From contig CAWHKS010000013.1 in the NCBI GenBank assembly GCA_963829955.1, positions 1-64,000 on the forward strand: DNA of 64,000 bases, in the 5' to 3' direction. The notes beneath the pieces are model-generated. The model searched no databases. It was not told where the DNA came from and saw only the letters and a program-made list of their open reading frames with translations. This DNA comes from DASTFY01 sp963829955 (GTDB lineage: Bacteria; Actinomycetota; Acidimicrobiia; Acidimicrobiales; Ilumatobacteraceae). Of this stretch, positions 55,456-64,000 are shown one piece after another (the first letter of the stretch is position 1; every line of letters starts with the position of its first letter). The translations under genes and the position numbers were made by a program.

Positions 55456-57018
55456 TCAGGCGAAGGCCGGACCAGGCACCTTGGCCAGGCACGAGAGGTC
55501 GACGGGGGCGGAGGGATCGTCGAGGAAGGCCAGCTCGACTGCGGTGGCACACGGCTCACCCGTGACACCGTGCCCCTGGTTCGGCCAGAGGCCGAAGGTG
55601 GCGTTGGTGAGTTGACTCGCCACCGCTTCGGTGCCGGCAGGAGGGGTGACCGGGTCGTACAGACCGGCCAGGACGAGAGCGGGGACGTCCGATAACACGG
55701 GCTCGTTGAAGGTGTCGGACGTCGCCTCGACCGGCCACTCCGAGCAGATGATGTCGGTGACGAGCAAGGCCGTCCGGCCCGGATCGGCCACCGCCTGCTC
55801 GTCCATCGACTGATCGAGACCGGCGTTGTCGGCGCAGTTCACCGAGGCCTGCATGCCGTCTGAGAACTGCGTGGCGAAGCCGACGCCGCGACGGATCAGC
55901 TCGGGCACGATGGCGGTCTCACCGGCCGCCAGCGCCTCCAGGATCGATGGCAACAACGGGATGAGGCTGGCGTCGTAGAGGGCGTTGAACAGACCGCCGA
56001 GCGCGTCGTCGCCGGTGATGACGAACGTCCGGAGCCCGGCACCGTCCTCGATATCGGCGTCGACCACGATCGGCGTGGCGTTGTAGCGGTCGTTCACGGC
56101 GTTGATCGTGGCGCCCAGATCGGGATGGGCTGTGGCGCAGGTGGCGTCGGCCGCGCAGCCGTCCACCAGTTGCTGGAACGCCCGCTCCGCGTCGACTGCC
56201 GTCTGGCCGATGCCGCCCGCTGTGACGTCGTACACCGAATCGAGGATCACCGAGCGCAGGTGCTCGGGCGCGGACCGCATCGCGGCCAGCGTGAGCCGGG
56301 CGCCGTAGCTGATGCCGAGCAGGTTCCAGCTCTCGTACCCGAGGGCCTCCCGGATGGCGTCGAGATCGCGCACACTCGCTTCGGAGTCGTAGTCGTCGAA
56401 GTCGACCCCGCTCGCCTCCAGGCGCTGCCGGCAGGCGGCGTAGGCGGTGACGATGGCCTGGCGCTCGACGTCGAACGGCTCGTCCCGCTGGAGGTTGGCG
56501 ACGAAGGCCTCGTCACGCTCGGGGCACTCGAGGCCGGGCTGGGCCTGGCCGGTCCCCCGTTGGTCGTACAGCACGATGTCCCGGTCCCGCGCCAGCGCCG
56601 ACTCGCGCCAGTAGCCGGCGGCGCCCAGCGCCTCGCCCCCCGGTCCTCCGGCCGGGATGACGATGGCGTCGTCACGGGCCGCCGGCCCCGAGGCCGGCAG
56701 CACGGCGATGGGCAGCGAGACCCGGGCGCTGGACGGGTCCGACCAGTCGGCGGGCACGTCCAGCCGGTGGCACTGGGCGCCGGGCGGCGTGTCCGGCGGG
56801 CACGGCCAGTCGGTCAGCGTCGTCGCGATCTGCACGGTGGTCGGCGGCGCGGCGGAGGTGCTCGGGAACGCCGTGGTTGTCGATCCCGCCAGAGTGGACG
56901 GGGCTCGTGCGCCGTCCGATGTGGTGCCGTTTCCCGTGTCTTCCGCGGTGCCGCCGTCACCGCCGGCACAGGCCACCAGCACCAGACAACAGCCGACCAC
57001 CGACGCTCGCACGCCCAT
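55456..57018 (-). CDS. Secreted alpha/beta hydrolase (TAP-like lipoprotein)
   Basis: 520 residues. Signal peptide with lipobox LVACAGG, Thr/Ser-rich linker, then a tripeptidyl-aminopeptidase-like hydrolase: IVIPAGGPGGEALGAAGYWR (oxyanion), DRDIVLYDQRGTGQAQPGLE, nucleophile NLLGISYGARLTLAAMRS, acid in LVLAGLYDPVTPPAGTE and base in NQGHGVTGEPCA. The triad is intact, so it is probably an extracellular peptidase or esterase anchored to the membrane. The ATG at 57018 gives the better signal peptide; a second ATG lies 30 bp upstream. Confidence 0.85.
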   Translation of the reverse strand: MGVRASVVGCCLVLVACAGGDGGTAEDTGNGTTSDGARAPSTLAGSTTTAFPSTSAAPPTTVQIATTLTDWPCPPDTPPGAQCHRLDVPADWSDPSSARVSLPIAVLPASGPAARDDAIVIPAGGPGGEALGAAGYWRESALARDRDIVLYDQRGTGQAQPGLECPERDEAFVANLQRDEPFDVERQAIVTAYAACRQRLEASGVDFDDYDSEASVRDLDAIREALGYESWNLLGISYGARLTLAAMRSAPEHLRSVILDSVYDVTAGGIGQTAVDAERAFQQLVDGCAADATCATAHPDLGATINAVNDRYNATPIVVDADIEDGAGLRTFVITGDDALGGLFNALYDASLIPLLPSILEALAAGETAIVPELIRRGVGFATQFSDGMQASVNCADNAGLDQSMDEQAVADPGRTALLVTDIICSEWPVEATSDTFNEPVLSDVPALVLAGLYDPVTPPAGTEAVASQLTNATFGLWPNQGHGVTGEPCATAVELAFLDDPSAPVDLSCLAKVPGPAFA

Positions 57019-57101
57019 GCGTGATGTTCGCACGCCGGCCCGGGGCACCGCCGCAATCCGGGCGGCCGGTTCTCTGCCGCCGCCGGTGCCATGATGCGCG
57101 G

Positions 57102-58088
57102 ATGGGCGAGACGAAGGGCGGACTCCGGGCGGCTCTGCTCACGCTCGCCGCCATGGCCACGGCCGCTGCTTCTGCCTGCGGCAGCGACGACGCTGGCAGT
57201 CCCGCCGCCAGCGGGCCGATCGCGACCTCGGCGACGCCCGTCACCGTCGCCACGACGGCGACCACGGCGGTGGCGCCCACTCCTTACTACGTCTCGATCG
57301 GCGACTCGTACGCCGCCGGCTACGAGGCCGGCATCGGGAACACCGACAACGGCTTCGCCTACCAGGTCGTGGACGAGGCCGCCGCCCTGTCCCATCCCCT
57401 GGAGCTGGTGAACTTCGGCTGCGGCGGCGCGACGACGACGTCGATGGTCCAGTCCGTGGGCTGCACGGCCGAGGGCCTCGGACCGGGCGCGGCCCCGTAC
57501 GACGGGCAGACACAGCTCGAGGCCGCCGAAACGTTCCTGTGGGAGCACCCGGGCGAGGTCGGTCTGATCACTGTTTCCATCGGCGGCAACGACGTGACCA
57601 CGTGCGCCGCCACCCCTGACCCTGTCCCCTGCGTGACCGCGGCCGTGGAGAGCATCGAGACGAACGTCTCCGAGACGATGCAACGGCTCCGGGCCGCCGC
57701 CGGCCCCGACACGCTGATCGTCGGCACGACCTACCCGGACGTCATCCTCGGTGAGTGGTTGCAGGGCACGCCCGAGAGGCAGCAACTGGCCGAGCTCTCG
57801 GTGACCGCGTTCAAGCAACTCATCAACCCCGCCCTCCTGACCGCCTACACCGGGGCCGGGGGAACGTTCGTCGACGTGACCGCCGCCACCGGCGCGTACG
57901 GACCGATGACCGAGCTGGCGACGCTCGAGCCCTACGGCGAGATCCCGGTGCCCGTGGCCAGGGTGTGCGAGCTCACGTCCTACTGCGCGGAGCACGACAT
58001 CCATCCGACCCCGGAGGGTTACCGCCTCATCGCCGACCTCGTGGTCGACGCCTACCTGTCGTCCATGCCCGGCGGAGCGGGCGGGTAG
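57102..58088 (+). CDS. Secreted SGNH/GDSL hydrolase
   Basis: 328 residues. Lipoprotein-type signal (AAASACGSD), Thr/Ala linker, then an SGNH hydrolase: block I VSIGDSYAAGYEAG, block II FGCGGATTTSMV, block III TVSIGGNDVTTCAA and block V DIHPTPEGYRLIADL. All four catalytic blocks are intact. Similar secreted enzymes are lipases or acylhydrolases. Paired cysteines (CAATPDPVPC, CELTSYC) suggest disulfides. Confidence 0.85.
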   Translation: MGETKGGLRAALLTLAAMATAAASACGSDDAGSPAASGPIATSATPVTVATTATTAVAPTPYYVSIGDSYAAGYEAGIGNTDNGFAYQVVDEAAALSHPLELVNFGCGGATTTSMVQSVGCTAEGLGPGAAPYDGQTQLEAAETFLWEHPGEVGLITVSIGGNDVTTCAATPDPVPCVTAAVESIETNVSETMQRLRAAAGPDTLIVGTTYPDVILGEWLQGTPERQQLAELSVTAFKQLINPALLTAYTGAGGTFVDVTAATGAYGPMTELATLEPYGEIPVPVARVCELTSYCAEHDIHPTPEGYRLIADLVVDAYLSSMPGGAGG

Positions 58089-58120
58089 CGCCCCACCCGG
58101 TACGCGTAGGGTCGGCGTCC

Positions 58121-59086
58121 ATGCTCGCCGCCACCGCCACCGCCATCGATCCCGACGACCCGCTGACCGGTCTGGAGGTCGGCGAGCGACCCGACCCCGA
58201 GCCGCCGTCGGGCTGGGTGGCGGTCACGGTGCGCGCGGCCGCGCTCAACCACCACGACCTGTGGACGCTGAAAGGCGTCGGCATCGCCGAGGACCGGCTC
58301 CCGATCGTGCTCGGCTGCGACGCAGCAGGCGTCGACGAGGGCGGCAACGAGGTCATCGTCCACTCGGTCATCTGCTCACCCGACTGGCAAGGAGACGAGA
58401 CGCTCGACCCGAAGAGGTCGTTGCTGTCGGAACGATACGACGGGACCCTGGCCGAACGGGTGGTCGTCCCCAAGCGCAACCTGGTGCCCAAGCCGGCCTC
58501 GCTCTCGTTCGAAGAGGCCGCGTGCCTGCCGACGGCCTGGCTGACGGCGTATCGCATGCTGTTCGCGCAGAGCGATGCGAAGCCCGGTGACACCGTGCTC
58601 GTGCAGGGCGCCGGCGGCGGGGTGTCGACGGCGCTGATCGCGCTCGCCCGTGCCGCGGGATACCGCGTGTGGGTGACCAGTCGCAGCGCCGAGAAGCAGG
58701 CCCGAGCCGTCGAGCTGGGCGCCCACGAGGCCTTCGACTCCGGTGCCCGCCTGCCCGGTCGCGTGGACGCGGTGTTCGAGACCGTCGGCGAGGCGACCTG
58801 GAGCCACTCCCTGAAATCCCTGCGCCCGGGCGGCACGCTCGTGGTGTCCGGGGCGACGAGCGGGCCCAACCCGCCCGCCGACCTCAATCGAGTGTTCTTC
58901 CTGCAGCTCCGGATCATCGGCTCCACCATGGGCACCCGGGAGGAGTTGGAGCGCGTGGCCCGCTTCTGCGCCGTGACGGGCGCGCGGCCCTCGATCGACG
59001 CCGTCCTGCCACTGGCCGACGCCTCGGACGCCCTCGCCCGCATGGCGAGCGGTGACGTGTTCGGGAAGCTGGTGCTGACGCCCTGA
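58121..59086 (+). CDS. MDR/quinone-oxidoreductase-like alcohol dehydrogenase
   Basis: 321 residues. The N-terminal GroES-like domain (VRAAALNHHDLWTLKG, LPIVLGCDAAG) and the NADP-binding domain (DTVLVQGAGGGVSTALIALA) are present. Structural zinc cysteines are absent, so it is a zinc-independent quinone oxidoreductase-like member. Substrate unknown. Confidence 0.85.
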   Translation: MLAATATAIDPDDPLTGLEVGERPDPEPPSGWVAVTVRAAALNHHDLWTLKGVGIAEDRLPIVLGCDAAGVDEGGNEVIVHSVICSPDWQGDETLDPKRSLLSERYDGTLAERVVVPKRNLVPKPASLSFEEAACLPTAWLTAYRMLFAQSDAKPGDTVLVQGAGGGVSTALIALARAAGYRVWVTSRSAEKQARAVELGAHEAFDSGARLPGRVDAVFETVGEATWSHSLKSLRPGGTLVVSGATSGPNPPADLNRVFFLQLRIIGSTMGTREELERVARFCAVTGARPSIDAVLPLADASDALARMASGDVFGKLVLTP

Positions 59087-59098
59087 AGGCCCCCGCCG

Positions 59099-59287
59099 TC
59101 AACCGCCGCCGGGACCTCGGCGGGACGGCGCCGAGTTGCGGGAGTACAGACGCAGCGCCACGTCCAGCGTCACGAGAGCGGTCAGGAAGCGGACCGAGAT
59201 CGAGTCACCGCTGGTGGCCACGATCACGCCGCCGACGATGATCAGGGCGACGGCCAGGACGGTGGCGAGCTTCGGGTCGATACGCAT
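59099..59287 (-). CDS. Small single- or two-helix membrane protein
   Basis: 62 residues: MRIDPKLATVLAVALIIVGG, then SVRFLTALVTLDVALRLYSR and a charged Pro/Arg-rich tail. It has one or two membrane helices and no known family. It is divergent from the CDF exporter with 75 bp between. Start chosen at the ATG that opens the hydrophobic segment. Confidence 0.55.
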   Translation of the reverse strand: MRIDPKLATVLAVALIIVGGVIVATSGDSISVRFLTALVTLDVALRLYSRNSAPSRRGPGGG

Positions 59288-59362
59288 CCCACCATCCTGC
59301 CCGACCGATCGGACCAGGCCTGTGACGAGCCGAGCGGGCGGCGGGCGGGGCATGATGCCTGG

Positions 59363-60319
59363 ATGAGCGGTGGCACCCATCGTGGGCCCGGGGACCGTGC
59401 ACACGGGCACGCGCACGGTCACTCCCACGGCTCGGCGGCCGCCAGGGCCGGGGCCCGTCACCAACGTCCGCTGTTCATCGCATTCGCCCTGATCGTCGGC
59501 TTCCTCGTCGTGCAGGTGGTCGTCGGCCTCGTCACCGGCTCGCTGTCACTGCTGTCCGACGCCGGGCACATGGCCACCGACGCGCTCGGGCTCGGCATGG
59601 CGCTGGCCGCCATCCACGCCGCCTCCACCGCCCGCGCCAACCCGCAGCGGACGTTCGGTCTGTACCGGCTGGAGATCCTGGCCGCGCTGGCCAACGCCGT
59701 CCTGCTGTTCGGCGTCGCGGGCTACGTCCTCTACGAGGCCGCTGCCCGCCTGGGCGAGGACCGGGTGATCCCGGCCGGGCCGGTCCTGGTGGTCGGGCTG
59801 TTCGGCCTGGCCGTCAACATCGTGGCCTTCGCCCTCCTCCGAGCGGGGGCCAAGGAGAGTCTGAACGTGCGGGGGGCCTACCTGGAGGTTGTCTCGGACA
59901 TGCTCGGCTCGGTGGCCGTCGTCATCGGCGCCATCGTCTGGGGCATCACGGGGTGGACCTGGGTGGACCCCATGCTCGGCGCCGCCATCGGGCTGTTCAT
60001 CCTGCCCCGGGCCGGACGTCTGGGCCGCGACGCCGTGCGCATCCTCGTGCAGGCCGCGCCGCCGGACATCGACGTCCGCGCGCTCCAACAAGACCTGGCC
60101 GGCATCCCGGGCGTGGTCGATGTGCACGACCTGCACGTGTGGACGCTGACCTCGGAGATGGAGGTGGCGTCGGCGCACCTGATGGTCCGGGCCGGTACCG
60201 ACAGCCACGGCGTGCTCGACCAGGCCCGCGTGCTGCTGGAGGAACGCCACGGCCTCGGCCACGCCACGCTCCAGATCGAGCCGGACGACCATCGGGGCTG
60301 CGACGAGGTCACCTGGTAG
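59363..60319 (+). CDS. Cation diffusion facilitator (CzcD-like) metal exporter
   Basis: 318 residues. A His-rich start (AHGHAHGHSHG) and six membrane helices are followed by a C-terminal metal-binding domain (VHDLHVWTLTSEMEVASAHL). The TM2 site is LLSDAGHMATDALG (His-Asp). The TM5 site is EVVSDMLGSVAVV, with Glu where many family members have His. It probably exports Zn2+ or a related ion by H+ exchange; altered specificity because of the Glu is inference. Confidence 0.85.
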   Translation: MSGGTHRGPGDRAHGHAHGHSHGSAAARAGARHQRPLFIAFALIVGFLVVQVVVGLVTGSLSLLSDAGHMATDALGLGMALAAIHAASTARANPQRTFGLYRLEILAALANAVLLFGVAGYVLYEAAARLGEDRVIPAGPVLVVGLFGLAVNIVAFALLRAGAKESLNVRGAYLEVVSDMLGSVAVVIGAIVWGITGWTWVDPMLGAAIGLFILPRAGRLGRDAVRILVQAAPPDIDVRALQQDLAGIPGVVDVHDLHVWTLTSEMEVASAHLMVRAGTDSHGVLDQARVLLEERHGLGHATLQIEPDDHRGCDEVTW

Positions 60320-60425
60320 CACGGACGGGGCGGCGTCAGGCCGTGGCATCCTCTACGGTGAACGAAGGTTCGCCGCCACGACCACCAGACAGCGCACCGC
60401 GCCGCCCCCGGGAAGGGAGCCACAG

Positions 60426-60998
60426 ATGCCGTCGACCCAGCCCAGCAAGCCCTCGGCCGGTCCCCGGATCTCGCACCTCGTGCTGACGGTGAGGGACATC
60501 GACGCGTCGGAGCGCTTCTACACCGAAGTCCTCGGCTTCGAACGCTGCGGCGTGCTCGAGGGGCCGCTGGCCCTGAGCGAGATGCGGTTCTTCCGGGCCG
60601 GCGAGAGCCACCATGACCTGGCCCTGGTGCAGGTCGGCAAGCCTGACGAGGTGCCGGCACCGCCGGACGAGTGGGAGGGCTTCTTCCCGGCCCACGCCGT
60701 CGGCATCAACCACTTCGCCGTGGCCTATCCGGACCGGGAGCGGTGGATGGCCCAGCTCGCGCATCTGCAGGCCAGTGGCGTGCCGTTCGACCTGCGCGGC
60801 AACCACGGGATGACCCACAGCGTCTACGTGCGGGATCCGGACGGTCACAGCGTCGAGGTGCTCTACGACCTGCCGTCCGAGGTGTGGGAGGGCGACGTGA
60901 ACGCCGCTCTCAACCACTTCGAGATGCTGCCGTCCGAAGGGCCGGAGTCCCTGGTCGACGACACCGACTACGAGCGCTTCGAGCCTCCGCGCGGCTGA
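60426..60998 (+). CDS. Extradiol-dioxygenase-like VOC protein
   Basis: 190 residues: RISHLVLTVRDIDASERFYT (first His), GINHFAVAYPDRERWMAQLA (second His) and YVRDPDGHSVEVLYDLP (Glu). These give the 2-His-1-carboxylate iron site of type I extradiol dioxygenases. A catechol-type substrate is possible but unproven. GGAGCC lies eight bases before the ATG. The kinase gene follows six bases after the stop. Confidence 0.8.
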   Translation: MPSTQPSKPSAGPRISHLVLTVRDIDASERFYTEVLGFERCGVLEGPLALSEMRFFRAGESHHDLALVQVGKPDEVPAPPDEWEGFFPAHAVGINHFAVAYPDRERWMAQLAHLQASGVPFDLRGNHGMTHSVYVRDPDGHSVEVLYDLPSEVWEGDVNAALNHFEMLPSEGPESLVDDTDYERFEPPRG

Positions 60999-61004
60999 GC
61001 GCGC

Positions 61005-61967
61005 GTGCTGAGCGCCGCGCAGGCCGGAAAGGTCGCTCGCGCGTTCGGCCTCCACGACCACGCGACGCTGCACGGGCCGGTGGCCCGGGGCGAGCAGGGG
61101 CAGGTGTGGCAGCTCACGACCCCTGAGGGGACGTGGGCGGTGAAGGAGCCCTTCGAGCCACCGGACGTCGAGGAGTCCGAAGGGTGCGCGCACTTCCAGG
61201 AGGCGGCCGTCCAGGCGGGAGTGCCGGCGCCTCGCGTCATCCGGGCTGTCGACGGTGCGGTCGTCGTCGACGTCGGGTCTGCACAAGTCCTCCTCTACGA
61301 GTGGGTGCATCTCGGTGCGCGCACGACGGACCTCGATCCGGCGCTCATCGGACGGGTGACGGCCCAGCTCCATCAGGTGCCGGTGGACGATTCGAACCCT
61401 GAGCACTGGTGGTACACCGACCCGATCGGCGCCGAGGCCTGGGGCGACTTGGTGGCCGAGACCGCAGCGGCGAACGCGCCGTTCGCCGACGCGCTGGCCG
61501 CGTACCAGCCGGAGCTGGTGGGGATGGAAGGCCTGATCGAGAAGGCAGAGACGCTCCGCTGCTGCCACCGGGACCTGTGGGCGGACAACGTCCTTCCGGT
61601 CGTCGGCGGTGGCGGCGGGGCCGACGGCGTGTGCGTCATCGACTGGGAGAACGCAGGGCTGGCCGATCCGGCTCAGGAGTTGGCGCTCGTCGTCTTCGAG
61701 TTCTGCAGGAGTGAGCCAGCCCGGGCCCGGACGCTGCTGCGGGCCTACTACGCCGACGGCGGCCCAGGGCGCCTCGACCGGCCGGAGCGCTTCTCGATGG
61801 TGGTCGCGCAGCTCGGCCACATCGGGCGGTCCGCGTGCCGGCAGTGGCTGGAGGCGTCGACGCCGGCCGAGCGCGAGCGCGCCGAGGGTCGCGTGGAAGA
61901 GTTCCTGGAATCCGGCCGGCTCGACCGAAGGACGATCGACGCCCTCGTGGCGGCCGCCGCGGGCTGA
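61005..61967 (+). CDS. Aminoglycoside-phosphotransferase-family kinase
   Basis: 320 residues with the APH fold: VWQLTTPEGTWAVKEPFEPP (nucleotide loop and Lys), CCHRDLWADNVLPV (Brenner motif HxDxxxxN) and VCVIDWENAGLADPAQELAL (metal-binding D). The family includes antibiotic, choline and homoserine kinases. No antibiotic specificity can be inferred. GTG start six bases after the dioxygenase-like gene. Confidence 0.85.
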   Translation: MLSAAQAGKVARAFGLHDHATLHGPVARGEQGQVWQLTTPEGTWAVKEPFEPPDVEESEGCAHFQEAAVQAGVPAPRVIRAVDGAVVVDVGSAQVLLYEWVHLGARTTDLDPALIGRVTAQLHQVPVDDSNPEHWWYTDPIGAEAWGDLVAETAAANAPFADALAAYQPELVGMEGLIEKAETLRCCHRDLWADNVLPVVGGGGGADGVCVIDWENAGLADPAQELALVVFEFCRSEPARARTLLRAYYADGGPGRLDRPERFSMVVAQLGHIGRSACRQWLEASTPAERERAEGRVEEFLESGRLDRRTIDALVAAAAG

Positions 61968-61994
61968 GGAACCTGCCGGCGCTCCGCCGAGCGA

Positions 61995-62576
61995 TCAGGT
62001 CGGCGGCTGCCAGGGTTGCAGCCAGTCCGTGGCGGGCCATCCCTCGGCGCCCGCCATCAGCTCGTACATGGTGGCGCCGTCGATGGACTCGCGCACGATG
62101 TCGGCGTGCCCGGCGTGGCGACCGATCTCCTCCACCAGGTGCAGCAGCACCCAACGCAACGTCCAGGCGTCCACGTCCTGCGGGAACCACGGCACGCCCC
62201 TCGGGACGGGCACCGGATGGTCGAGGTCGAGGTCCCGCACGATCGCGTCGGTCCGTCCGGCCACCGCGTCGAGCTGCGTCAGCGCGTCGGCCAGGGTCTC
62301 GTCCTGACCCAGGGTGAAACCGTCTTCGTACTGCTCGGCACTCTCCTCCATCGAGCCGGTCGACGGCTGCTGGAGAACGGTGTCCATCCAGCTCTGCTCC
62401 ATCGCGGCCACGTGCTTGACGAGCCCACCGACGCTCAGGGTGCCGGCCGTCGGTGTCTGGCGGGCCTGTTCGTCGGTCAGGCCATAGGCGGCGAAGCGGA
62501 TGCCGTCGCGCTGCTGGTTCACGTAGGCAAGCAGGAGGTCGCGCTCATCGGTCAGCGGTGGAGCGTTTCCGGGCAT
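61995..62576 (-). CDS. DinB/DUF664 mycothiol-type protein
   Basis: 193-residue four-helix DinB-like protein: LLLAYVNQQRDGIRFAAYGL, VGGLVKHVAAMEQSWMDTVL and WVLLHLVEEIGRHAGHADIV give the three metal-ligand histidines. Related actinobacterial enzymes use mycothiol, for example in maleylpyruvate isomerisation or S-transfer. The PIG-L genes in this window may belong to the same thiol metabolism, which is inference. Confidence 0.85.
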   Translation of the reverse strand: MPGNAPPLTDERDLLLAYVNQQRDGIRFAAYGLTDEQARQTPTAGTLSVGGLVKHVAAMEQSWMDTVLQQPSTGSMEESAEQYEDGFTLGQDETLADALTQLDAVAGRTDAIVRDLDLDHPVPVPRGVPWFPQDVDAWTLRWVLLHLVEEIGRHAGHADIVRESIDGATMYELMAGAEGWPATDWLQPWQPPT

Positions 62577-62750
62577 GGGGATCCTCCGATCGTGGCGGGG
62601 CGCCGAGGATCATGGTGCAACATCAAACAGGACATGTGCTGACCGGTTCTGAGCTCCCCCTGTCTCCGAGGTGCGAGTCAGGTCCACTCGGCGCGGCGAA
62701 TCGACGTCGAATCGGCGGACGAGTGATATGAACGGATCCGACGGCCGCGG

Positions 62751-63197
62751 TCAGGCGGGGACGACCTCGACGACGCCGCTCATGCCGTACTCGTTGTGGC
62801 CGGGGAGATGGCAGGCGAAGATCAACGCGCCCGTCTCGTCGAACTGGTACGTCGTCGAGGCCGTGGCGTTGGGTTCGACGGTCACCTCGCCAGGGCGCGG
62901 TGGATGGACGGCCTCGGTGCCGGTGGCATGACGGGCGTGGACGTCCGGTGGGCCGAGGATGAGCTCGTGGCGGATGGGGTCGTGGTTGCGCAACACGAAG
63001 CGCACGCGGGTGCCCTCCCGGACGCGGACCCGAGAGGGTGTGAACCGCGTGTAGTCGATGTCGAGCACGACATCGACCTCACCCGGACCGAGCACCCCCG
63101 ATTGCCCTCCCTCCGCCCGGTCCAGCCGGAAGGCGCCAACCGTCACAACGACCGCGGCGACCAGGGTCGCCGACAACGCGGCGGCCAGGCCCTTCAC
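62751..63197 (-). CDS. Cupredoxin-domain copper protein
   Basis: 148 residues. An N-terminal membrane anchor or signal (AAALSATLVAAVVVTVGAF) is followed by a cupredoxin: FVLRNHDPIRHELIL (first His), and FACHLPGHNEYGM holding Cys, second His and Met, a type 1 copper site. It probably carries electrons or copper outside the membrane. Its start overlaps the next gene's stop as ATGA, so the two are co-translated. Confidence 0.8.
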   Translation of the reverse strand: MKGLAAALSATLVAAVVVTVGAFRLDRAEGGQSGVLGPGEVDVVLDIDYTRFTPSRVRVREGTRVRFVLRNHDPIRHELILGPPDVHARHATGTEAVHPPRPGEVTVEPNATASTTYQFDETGALIFACHLPGHNEYGMSGVVEVVPA

Positions 63198-64000
63198 GCC
63201 ACCGCCCCGCGATCACGGACCATGCGCCGCACCGCGAGCACGGCACCGAACGTCAGCGCACCGGCAACCGCCCCGGCCCCGAACGGCCACAGCGACCGCC
63301 CATCGGCCGGCGGAGCGACATCGATCGAGCGGGCCTCGACCGCCGGGGGAGCGTCGGGCACCTCTGCGGGAGCGGCCGCGGACACTGCCGGCGGCGCGGC
63401 CGGCAACGACTGGATCCCGGCGTCCACCGGCGCGGGCGCCAGACCTCGTTGCGCGGACACGGCCAGGTCGTAGTCGAGGTCACCGGCGGAGGCCTCCAGC
63501 CGCAGGTAGGTCAGCCACATGGAGTCGGGCACCCATTCCATCCCCTTATCGGACCGGAGGTCGGCCAGCAGCCCGCCGGACGCCGCGGTGCTGCGCTCCA
63601 CGGTCAGGCCAGACCCGCCGGCCAGCAGCTGCGGACGGTCGTCCGTGAGGAGGTAGACGTCGGCATCGATCACCTGCGATGCATCCGCACCCAGCCCGAG
63701 GATGCGCAACGGCACCCAGGGCTGGTCAGTGGGGATGGTCAGCATGATCGGCGTGCCGTCGCCGCTCTGCTGGCCGAGCGCGGCGGCCCGGCTGGCGTCG
63801 AAGCGGGCGGCCATGAAGATCGGGCTGCGTGACGCGTAGAAGTCGAGGATCTCGGGCGCGTCCGGCGTGAGGAAGAACCCGTTGTCGAGCGCCCAGCGCC
63901 CGACCTCGTCGCCCCCACCCTTGAGGATGGTGATGTCGAGGGCGTCGATCTTCGTCTCGAGGATCACCTCCGCCGCCGCCGGCGCTTCGGTCGCGGCCGC
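63194..64000 (-). CDS. DUF2330-like membrane-anchored protein, cut by the window edge
   Basis: The frame is open through the right edge, so the N-terminus is missing. The visible 268 or so residues resemble DUF2330 proteins: IDALDITILKGGGDEVGRWA, PIMLTIPTDQPWVPLRILGL and YLLTDDRPQLLAGGSGLTVE. An Ala/Pro-rich linker and one C-terminal membrane helix (AGAVAGALTFGAVLAV) follow. The C-terminal anchor places the domain outside the cell. Co-translation with a cupredoxin suggests a joint extracytoplasmic role. Confidence 0.7.
   Translation of the reverse strand, partial: AAATEAPAAAEVILETKIDALDITILKGGGDEVGRWALDNGFFLTPDAPEILDFYASRSPIFMAARFDASRAAALGQQSGDGTPIMLTIPTDQPWVPLRILGLGADASQVIDADVYLLTDDRPQLLAGGSGLTVERSTAASGGLLADLRSDKGMEWVPDSMWLTYLRLEASAGDLDYDLAVSAQRGLAPAPVDAGIQSLPAAPPAVSAAAPAEVPDAPPAVEARSIDVAPPADGRSLWPFGAGAVAGALTFGAVLAVRRMVRDRGAVA

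Overview
The window is high-GC DNA with short intergenic gaps and many GTG starts. It carries SARP/BTAD regulators, a flavin/deazaflavin-type nitroreductase, LLM flavin enzymes, PIG-L deacetylases, DinB/DUF664 proteins and a VTC-DUF4956-CotH cluster. Together these point to an actinobacterium (Actinomycetota). A lineage near the Acidimicrobiia is possible, but that is a guess from gene content. No phage structural genes, transposases, CRISPR arrays or rRNA genes were found. The only RNA signal is a tmRNA-like 3' end at the left edge. At least seven otherwise conserved genes are broken by single-base frameshifts, several in short homopolymers, so some of the apparent pseudogenes may be consensus errors.

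Layout. 0-9.7 kb is a worn accessory region: a tmRNA-like 3' end beside five phased GTCA repeats, a frameshifted deazaflavin-type nitroreductase, a YdeI/OmpD-associated protein, a large TPR protein divergent from an alpha/beta hydrolase, two MarR regulators (one divergent from an NTF2-like/DUF1772 pair), and a frameshifted membrane protein and MFS transporter. 9.7-16.8 kb holds small stress and regulatory cassettes: two RibD-C reductases, an ArsR-AHSA1 operon and a TetR-controlled gene (both with clear operators), GNAT, hemerythrin and glyoxalase genes, and an ArsR-arsenate-reductase-like fusion. 16.8-23.5 kb has an APC permease, an AraC-VOC-UvrA-like resistance cassette, and an OsmC/flavoprotein monooxygenase pair.

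23.7-30.3 kb is the most unusual locus. A 1720-residue protein combines a SARP DNA-binding/BTAD module, a Ser/Thr kinase domain, an nSTAND NTPase, one transmembrane helix and a C-terminal beta-propeller. It is divergent from a lipoprotein with a penicillin-binding/beta-lactamase fold that has lost its catalytic motifs. Two copies of GTTGC-N6-GCAAC lie between them. 30.4-43.3 kb is a metabolic block ending in a second SARP/NB-ARC regulator: two PIG-L deacetylases, a PhnZ-like HD protein, an LLM oxidoreductase, a PEP-synthase-like dikinase divergent from a HAD-TetR pair, an isochorismatase-fold hydrolase and an acyl-CoA-dehydrogenase-like flavoenzyme.

43.4-64 kb is mostly intact: a pterin dehydratase-VOC fusion, a YcaQ-like glycosylase, a nitronate monooxygenase, a DUF3500-cupin pair, the VTC-DUF4956-CotH cluster, a PEP-mutase/ICL-family enzyme, a Fur-family regulator (probably Zur) beside a zinc ABC importer, two secreted hydrolases, a quinone-reductase-like MDR enzyme, a CDF metal exporter, an extradiol-type VOC protein, an APH-family kinase, a DinB protein, and a cupredoxin coupled to a DUF2330-like membrane protein that runs off the right edge. 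Metal handling (Zur/Znu, CDF, cupredoxin, ArsR) and small autoregulated stress cassettes dominate the recognisable biology.
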